Assembly (NCBI RefSeq): GCF_022605725.1
Contig: NC_065547.1
Coordinates: 22,361,167 to 22,425,166 of the forward strand
Direction of reading: 5' to 3'
Origin: Anthonomus grandis grandis
Taxonomy: Eukaryota; Arthropoda; Insecta; Coleoptera; Curculionidae
Length of the DNA: 64,000 bases
Shown here: positions 57,870 to 64,000 of the stretch, piece by piece
Position numbering within the stretch: position 1 is the stretch's first letter
Layout of the letters: every line of letters starts with the position of its first letter
Position numbers and translations under genes: made by a program
Notes under the pieces: generated by a model
Database searches by the model: none
What the model saw: only the letters and a program-made list of their open reading frames with translations
What the model was told of the DNA's origin: nothing

Positions 57870-58600
57870 CTCGTAGTACGTTTTGTAGGGGCCATACTTT
57901 ATGTAGATCATACCTATAAAATAAAAAGGGTGTTCAAAGTTAGGTTTGTTGTAAGTGGGGTACCTTGTATCCCTTCACTACGAATTTTCCAAGTTAAGTC
58001 GTTCTAACTGCTTGTAGAGAACATCAAAAGAAGTTCTAAAAAATTTAAAAAAATGGTTACAGTTCTAAAAAAAGTTAAAAAAAAGTCTTGGTCATGACTC
58101 CGTACAATCTAAGCCTTAAAGTCCGCAAATAAAATTAAAAGCATTTTCAATACGATAATCATGCAAAAAGCTGGTCACAGGCCATACATGAGCGCGCTCA
58201 CCTTCTGAGGGGCAGTGACTGTATGGAATCTGAGACTGTGGATGCAAGGGTTTTGAGACCCATATCGAGGAGTACAATCTGATAGACAGATAGCTTCAGA
58301 ATGAAAAATAGAGCTGGTGTTCTATGGCGGAGTCACACATACTAGTAAAGCATACACGCTGACACTATTGCCTTCCAGGCTGAAGTTTTTGCTGTGTTGA
58401 AATGCGGACAGAAAATCTTAAGCGTAACATAGTCGTACTAATCTGCTCAGACAGCGGGGCTGCCAATAAGGCTAACACGGCCGAAAAGGTGAGCTCCAAG
58501 CTCGTATTGGAGTGCATACAGGTCCTGGAGTATTAGCGTTTTAGAGTATTATAAGTTTAACCGATTAGCAGATCTTTGCAGATTTTTACCTGCCAAGCAG
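57870..58600 (+). mobile_element. LINE RNase H-domain relic
   Basis: Plus strand frames read GVYGGVTHTSKAYT near 58310, then VFAVLKC-like text, NLKRNIVVLICSDSGAANKA and NTAEKVSSKLVLECIQVLE near 58420-58530. The order (acidic TDGS-like start, E in 'AEVFA', D in CSDSGAA) is that of the RNase H domain at the end of I/R1/Loa-type LINEs. A tiny related patch occurs near 63140-63215. Confidence 0.6.
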
Positions 58601-60515
58601 GGTTATTATTAAAGCTGTGTACCCCATTTTCTGTAAATATAGACTCGTTTTGCATAAAAATTTAAATTTCTGGTTAAAATTTATTAAACTATTGATAATG
58701 ATAAGGACTATTTCTAAAATGCCTTTTTTAACTTATACAATGACTATTTGGAGTTTTTTGGCACTAGTCACATTAGTGCATGTTAACGCACTTTACTGGT
58801 ACCACTGGTCTAACTAAAACTCTTACTTGAATAAGCAAGATCAGTAATCACAAGCACGCTCAGTTTTCATATAGAATGATCCAAAATATCAAAAAATTAT
58901 TAATAAATAACTTTTTTTCTAATTTAATTTTTTTATTTTTTTTATTAGACCAATTGATTTGACGAGCTTATAGAATAAGCTGCTCAAATAAATTATCCAA
59001 CTTTAAAAACACCCTGTCACTACACAGTTGTTTGCAGATTTCTCTCATTATGAAATTAACCAAAATTTTTTTAGTAACAATTTTATTCTGTTGGTTTTTT
59101 TTCCCCCAAGCCAACGTTTTTTTTATTAATAACTTAATTAAAACAATAAATTAAAAAATAAAATAAAATTTGTTCAAATATTGCCTATTAATTTTATCAT
59201 TTAAAGACAAATCTATTACCTCATTTAATGGTGTAAAAAACAATATTTAACGAAGGTAAATGTTTTTTATGATTTTAGTGGGTGGTCATAATGTAAAATT
59301 AAACTGAAATAAATCATAATTTGCTAAATTTGGCCTATTTGTCAAAAATCACACTTGCACAGACTATATGCTTTTTTTTGAACCTAGAAGCATGCATGGT
59401 AATAATTTAAACAAAATAGGGGAAATAAGTAAATCAAACTATTAATGCTTATTCAACCTATAGCAGTTACCTATAAGTAACACTATCTAAAAAAATAAGC
59501 ATGACAATGATAAATTTTGAACAAAATTAACAAATTATTTACATTTTGGATTTTCATTAACGTTTTTTTCAAGGAACCAAACCAGATGGAGGCGTGCTCC
59601 CTGTCAAAGGTCAGTTTACAATTCCTCATTATCGTGCCTATGTTTTTTTTTAAATTTTGCCTTACATCGTTTACCTGTTCTATGTTTTACACTTTTTGCA
59701 TGAACTTGCTTAGCAGGGGATCGTTAATAGTTTAATATATTAGATCACTCATATACAACCGAGAGGTATATACAAGTTGGTAAATAATTTTTGGGTTTCT
59801 AAGAAAGGCGTTGAATACGTGATTAAAATTATATTCTGTTTAAATAGATGTTACTCACACATTAACTTAAAGCAATATTTATGAAGAATAAAGCTTCCGG
59901 CAAAATTCAATAGTTTTTACTATACCTTTTAACATGTTAATGACGTTTGATGTTTCTTTTATTGTTGGCTGTACATCAAAGTTCAAAGAATGGACAAAGG
60001 TTAGCATAAAAGATGTGACGTAGGAATATCTAAAGGAAATAGTATAGAGTATCATAAGGGGTACGAACTGCCATTGTTTTACTAGGTTTAAAAAAATTGA
60101 AAGTCGTTAGACCCACATGAATGTATTTTTTATTGGTTTTAGGAAATCTCTATATATGTAGTAAGTATGACTATTAAATAACCAGACTGAAGTCAACACT
60201 TTTTATTTGTCACCTCAGTTTTATCGCATTCAATATACTCCCATTAGCGAGTCCATTGTTGAAAGTGTTGAGAGTTCTCTTATGCCAGCTGGTTGATAGG
60301 CCCCATCGCCTTTGCTTTAAACCCTTCAACACTTTTAAATATGTCATCTTCCTTAGTGTCGACGTGTTCTTGGAAAATAGAAAAGAGTTACTTTGCGAAG
60401 AATGCTTTTACAGACACGATAGAATAGGCTGGAGGATGCTCTTAAAGATCCAGAACTCTCGATACGGGTTTTAAGAGAATCAATAATGTTATCAGACTCT
60501 TCAAGTTCGGATTTA
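58601..60515. other. AT-rich stretch; one doubtful 36-nt exon candidate
   Basis: No strong coding motif. See the candidate at 59574-59609. The rest is AT-rich without repeat pairs. Confidence 0.4.
59574..59609 (+). other. Doubtful 36-nt cassette exon candidate
   Basis: Bounded by TTTTTTTCAAG and CAAAG|GTCAGT, 36 nt long, so it would keep phase 0 after ATPCL exon 7 (reading EPNQMEACSLSK). Mammalian ACLY has a small alternative exon in this linker, which is the only reason to note it. In another frame it reads TKPDGGVLPVKG, which looks more protein-like but does not fit the phase. Confidence 0.15.
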
Positions 60516-60519
60516 AATC

Positions 60520-60966
60520 ATGGATTTGATTCTAACGTATCCTGATCCAAGGCCACTAGATATTTTGTTCCAAGGCCACAGGAGGACTAAAAACGAAGGC
60601 TACCCCGAAGTTACTGTACCACTGTACAATAAGCAGGAATTTGTTGAGCATTTTCGAGTTAGCAGACAAGTGGCTCAAGATATTGGCCTTAGATTTGAAG
60701 AAAGTGAGTTTTTGAGAAGTCATAATTTGGTGGAAATGGCAAGCTATCAGCCTATGAACAAAAATAAACTTTTTTGTGGTTTGCTGGTCATGAAACCCCA
60801 ATGGAACCCCGATAAACACGTCTTCGACTTCTCAAACGCTCATGTAGTCCGTCAGAATCTCGATTTAAAAATGTTAATTGACCGTCTTACACTCGACACC
60901 CAGCAACAACGCGAATGTCACAAACGACAATTATCATTTCTTTTAATTTGGATTTGTTCATCCTGA
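60520..60966 (+). mobile_element. Harbinger/PIF-like transposase N-terminal relic
   Basis: The frame contains YPEVTVPLYNKQEFVEHFRV, SRQVAQDIGLRFEESEF, resembling the '..F..HFRMSRxTF..L...' N-terminus of HARBI1-type nucleases. From about 60743 onward the frame reads into a repeat also found at 63293-64000. No catalytic DDE segment is present. Confidence 0.45.
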
Positions 60967-61303
60967 TGTAAATTCTGTTGGTAAACTTGAGCTCTTTTAA
61001 TGTAAGGATTGCCTTTTTGTTTTGGGATCTTGAGTAAATACCACAATTCATCCTAAGAAATCATCTTATCTAACAAATCTGGGAAAATATTTGTATGGGT
61101 GCAAATGATCTGTGAATTCCTTTTGCTGAGGAGTGAAGAGTTTCGGAACTATTTTTGCGCAAATCTTTGATATATTTAAATCATTCATGCAAAAACTTAT
61201 CGAAAACCTTTCAATTTGGCAAAAGTTTGGATGGTCCGACGAATCATAGATTCATTTCCGTGATTCGGATTTTTGTGCCAGGCAAACACGAGAACAAGGT
61301 TTA
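60743..61303 (+). repeat. Direct repeat, first copy
   Basis: Contains CCTATGAACAAAAATAAACT, TGGAACCCCGATAAACACGT, CACCCAGCAACAACGCGAAT and GTGCCAGGCAAACACGAGAA in this order. All recur in the same order at 63293-64000 with near identity. Confidence 0.85.
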
Positions 61304-61429
61304 AATATTTCTCAACTATTACAGTTTACTGTGGTTTACGATTCCAGTTCCACTTCCTCCTTCTTTAGGAATGGAATCTAGACCATTCCATCCATAAAGA
61401 TTGAGAGTTAACATCAGAAGAGGATCTCG

Positions 61430-62345
61430 ACATTAAAATATTGATTGAAAAAATTAAATCAAATTTTAGGGAATATGGTCATGGAAGAAATTTAGCTAAA
61501 GGAGAACCTCAAAAAGTATCTGAGGATGCTACGCTGAATGTTCTTTTAGAAACGGAGAATAATCATTATGCTGCGGTTGGTACAATTTTCAGGAATTGGA
61601 ATTTATCAGTAGGGACAGCAGGAAAAAATTCTTCGTGAAAATAAATATCATCCTTATAAAGTACAACTGACAAATAAGACTATAGAAGACGATTTTGATT
61701 GCCGAGTGCAGTTTTGTGAGCAGATCCTCGAGGCTAACAACGACAATGGAAATTTGACAAAATTGCAGATATTGGGCAAGCGAAAATCCTCATTAGACCC
61801 AAGAAGACCACACACGGCACCCTCAAAAAATTAATGTGTGGGCCGATATTGTGAGAAATCGAACTCTTGAAACCTTTTTTTTTTCGAAGACACATTAAAT
61901 GGAAAGCGCTACTTGGACTTTTTACAGTTTAAACTTATCCCTGCTTTAGTTATTTTAATCCCTGATTTACAAGAGGTTGACATATCTATCTAGTAACGAG
62001 ATTTGGTTTCAACAAGACGGGGCACCTCCTCACTTTGCCTTCGCCATTTGACAATTTCTTGCTGCAACTTTTCCTAAGAAATGGATTGGACGAAGAGGAC
62101 CGATGAGTGGACATCAAGGACACCGGATATAACCCCATTAGATTTTTTCTTAGAGCTATTTGAAGTCCAACGTTTATGTTAATAGACCAAATAATGTTAA
62201 TGATTTAAAGCAAAGAATTCGACAAGAAATTAGACTAATCGATCCTCGAGTAATTGAAAGTGTGTCATTGGAAGTTACTTCAAAATTAATAAGAAAATTA
62301 CTAAGAAGTTCAAAAATGCATTTCAATAAATCGATAAGAAATTGA
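61430..62345 (+). mobile_element. Tc1/mariner-family transposase relic
   Basis: Plus strand: GEPQKVSEDATLNVLLETEN (HTH), ILRENKYHPYKVQLTNKTIE, FDCRVQFCEQILEANN, then decayed frames with LNGKRYLDFLQFKLIPAL near 61900, WFQQDGAPPHFAFAI near 62008 (second catalytic Asp), KKWIGRRGPM near 62080, and the C-terminal LKSNVYVNRPNNVNDLKQRI, RQEIRLIDPRVIESVS. The first Asp region (near 61750) is scrambled. It is flanked by the two copies of the direct repeat. Confidence 0.75.
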
Positions 62346-63292
62346 ACATCAGTGCAATAAATATTGTAAAAAAAAATATTCTTTTTCGTCGTATGTTTCA
62401 TTTACTTGTTATGTTATGTTACTTGTATGTTTCATTTACTTTATTAGTCTGTTACGTCAAATTTGTCAAACCGCTGACTTTAGGCATATTCTATGCTATA
62501 CAAAAAGTATTCAGAATATATCGTCGAATTTTAAAAGAGGAAAAAACACTTGAATTTCAACAATAGAATTTGTTCCTTTCATAATGAATGCACTGTATAT
62601 GTCTCAGGCGATATTGTTAAGGAGTACAAATATTCTATCTTAATTCCTTTTGCCGAGGAGTGGAGAGTTTCGGAACACTTTCTTTGTCGATTTTTGTCGT
62701 TTTGGCAAACACTCGGTTTGTCAGGATAATTACAGATTAATTTTCATTGCTTCGGTGTTTCATTGTCTCAGGTCGATTTACGAGCGTTTCTGAACCGTTT
62801 ATACAGCTCAAAAATGTGTGCGGGCTGCTTATGCGTAGACTTCAGCATAGGCATTCAACACTGCATAAGCTTCTAGGGCAGCTTTTCTCAATTTAACAAC
62901 AAACTTAAGTAAACCTGTTGCTCCTCTGACAACTAGGCATTGTTTTCCGAAGTGTCATTATTACGCCTAGACTATTGTTATAGACAAACTAAGAAACTCA
63001 CTGGCTTGTCCAGCAATCTCAGTAGGGTAAGATCATCTGGTACAAAAATGTTTATAATTAAACATAAAGTCAGTTCTTTCCAATGGGAGAACATGCCGCC
63101 TGAAGAAAACTTAAATTATAACGTAATCGTCTGATAGCAGAGCTGACATAAACGCTGTCATGGCCAATAAGGTGAGCTGAAACTATTATTTTAGGGTATC
63201 GAGGTGCTGGATGAACTAACGCGGGACATCTGTATCGTATAACTTGTTGGTTACAATATGCGGGAGGAGGTCTATAGGTCCCCAACCCATAA

Positions 63293-64000
63293 TCTTGCCT
63301 ATGAACAAAAATAAACTTTTTTGTGGTTTGCTGGTCATGAAGCTTCTTCATTTAGAAATGTTGGAGATAGATTTGACATCCTAATTTTTTTGACAGCTGT
63401 CTTTTTTACGTTCTTAAAAGGATGATACATTTCCTAAGTAGAATGTCATCAAATGGCCATCTGATCTTGAAAAGACAACTATTGAACAACATTTCAGAGA
63501 AAATGGAACCCCGATAAACACGTCTTCGACTTCTTAAACGCTCATGTAGGACCGTCAAAATCTCGATTTAAAAATGTTAATTGACCGTCTTACACTCGAC
63601 ACCCAGCAACAACGCGAATGTCACAAACGACAATTATCATTTCTTTGAATTTGGATTTGTTCATCCTGATGTAAATTCTGTTGGTAAACTTGAGCTCTTT
63701 TAATGTAAGGATTGCCTTTTTGTTTTGGGATCTTGAGTAAATACCACAATTCATCCTAAGAAATCATCTTATCTAACAAATCTGGGAAAATATTTGTATG
63801 GGTGCAAATGATCTGTGAATTCCTTTTGCTGAGGAGTGAAGAGTTTCGGAACCCTTTTTGCGCAAATCTTTGACATATTTAAATCATTCATGCAAAAACT
63901 TATCGAAAACCTTTCAATTTGGCAAAAGTTTGGATGGTCCGACGAATCATAGATTCATTTCCGTGATTCGGATTTTTGTGCCAGGCAAACACGAGAACAA
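63293..64000 (+). repeat. Direct repeat, second copy with an insertion
   Basis: 63293-63341 matches 60746-60794. About 160 bp (63342-63500) follow that are absent from the first copy, then 63501-64000 matches 60803-61303 nearly base for base. The copy continues past the window end. Confidence 0.85.

Noticed and set aside
63070..63351. 93-codon minus-strand ORF as a gene
   Set aside because: Its start is the antisense of the direct repeat (also seen near 60780), and the rest covers a small LINE RNase H trace on the other strand.

Overview
This window looks like nuclear DNA of an insect, probably a beetle. It is AT-rich, has spliced genes with long introns, and is packed with decayed transposable elements. 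The only host gene I can identify with confidence is ATP-citrate lyase (ATPCL/ACLY) on the + strand. Seven coding exons between 36347 and 52548 join in phase and encode the first 474 residues: the ATP-grasp half and the citrate-binding region. The C-terminal half, with the catalytic histidine, is not visible and should lie beyond base 64000. The beetle assignment is an inference from the mix of element types.

Layout. 1-10 kb: a Tc1/mariner-like foldback relic, a gypsy pol relic, a possible pogo/Tigger-like relic and LINE reverse-transcriptase relics. 10.3-13.5 kb: first copy of a 3.2-kb transposon with terminal inverted repeats, perfect 8-bp target duplications and a split THAP domain, so P-element-like. 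14-20 kb: more DDE transposase relics, a retropepsin fragment and LINEs. 20.0-21.0 kb: an unidentified minus-strand ORF, then a CpG-richer block followed by a possible initiator and splice donor. This is my best candidate for the ATPCL promoter and first non-coding exon. 22-36 kb: two abutting MITEs, then DDE and LINE relics, which would all lie in the large first intron. 36.3-52.5 kb: ATPCL coding exons. Their introns hold the second P-like copy (inverted relative to the first), a small MITE, a foldback repeat with a hammerhead-like motif, a frameshifted mariner-family element, a diverged P-like end, a second hammerhead-like motif, and a gypsy relic split by a LINE. 52.5-64 kb: Tc1, LINE and Harbinger-like relics and a long direct repeat, with at most one doubtful small exon.

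There is no operon-like organisation. The biology is one metabolic gene (cytosolic citrate to acetyl-CoA for lipid synthesis) embedded in layers of mobile DNA. The points most worth following up are the inverted pair of THAP-bearing elements and the two hammerhead-ribozyme-like motifs, which resemble those reported for Penelope-like elements. I saw no tRNA, rRNA or CRISPR array.
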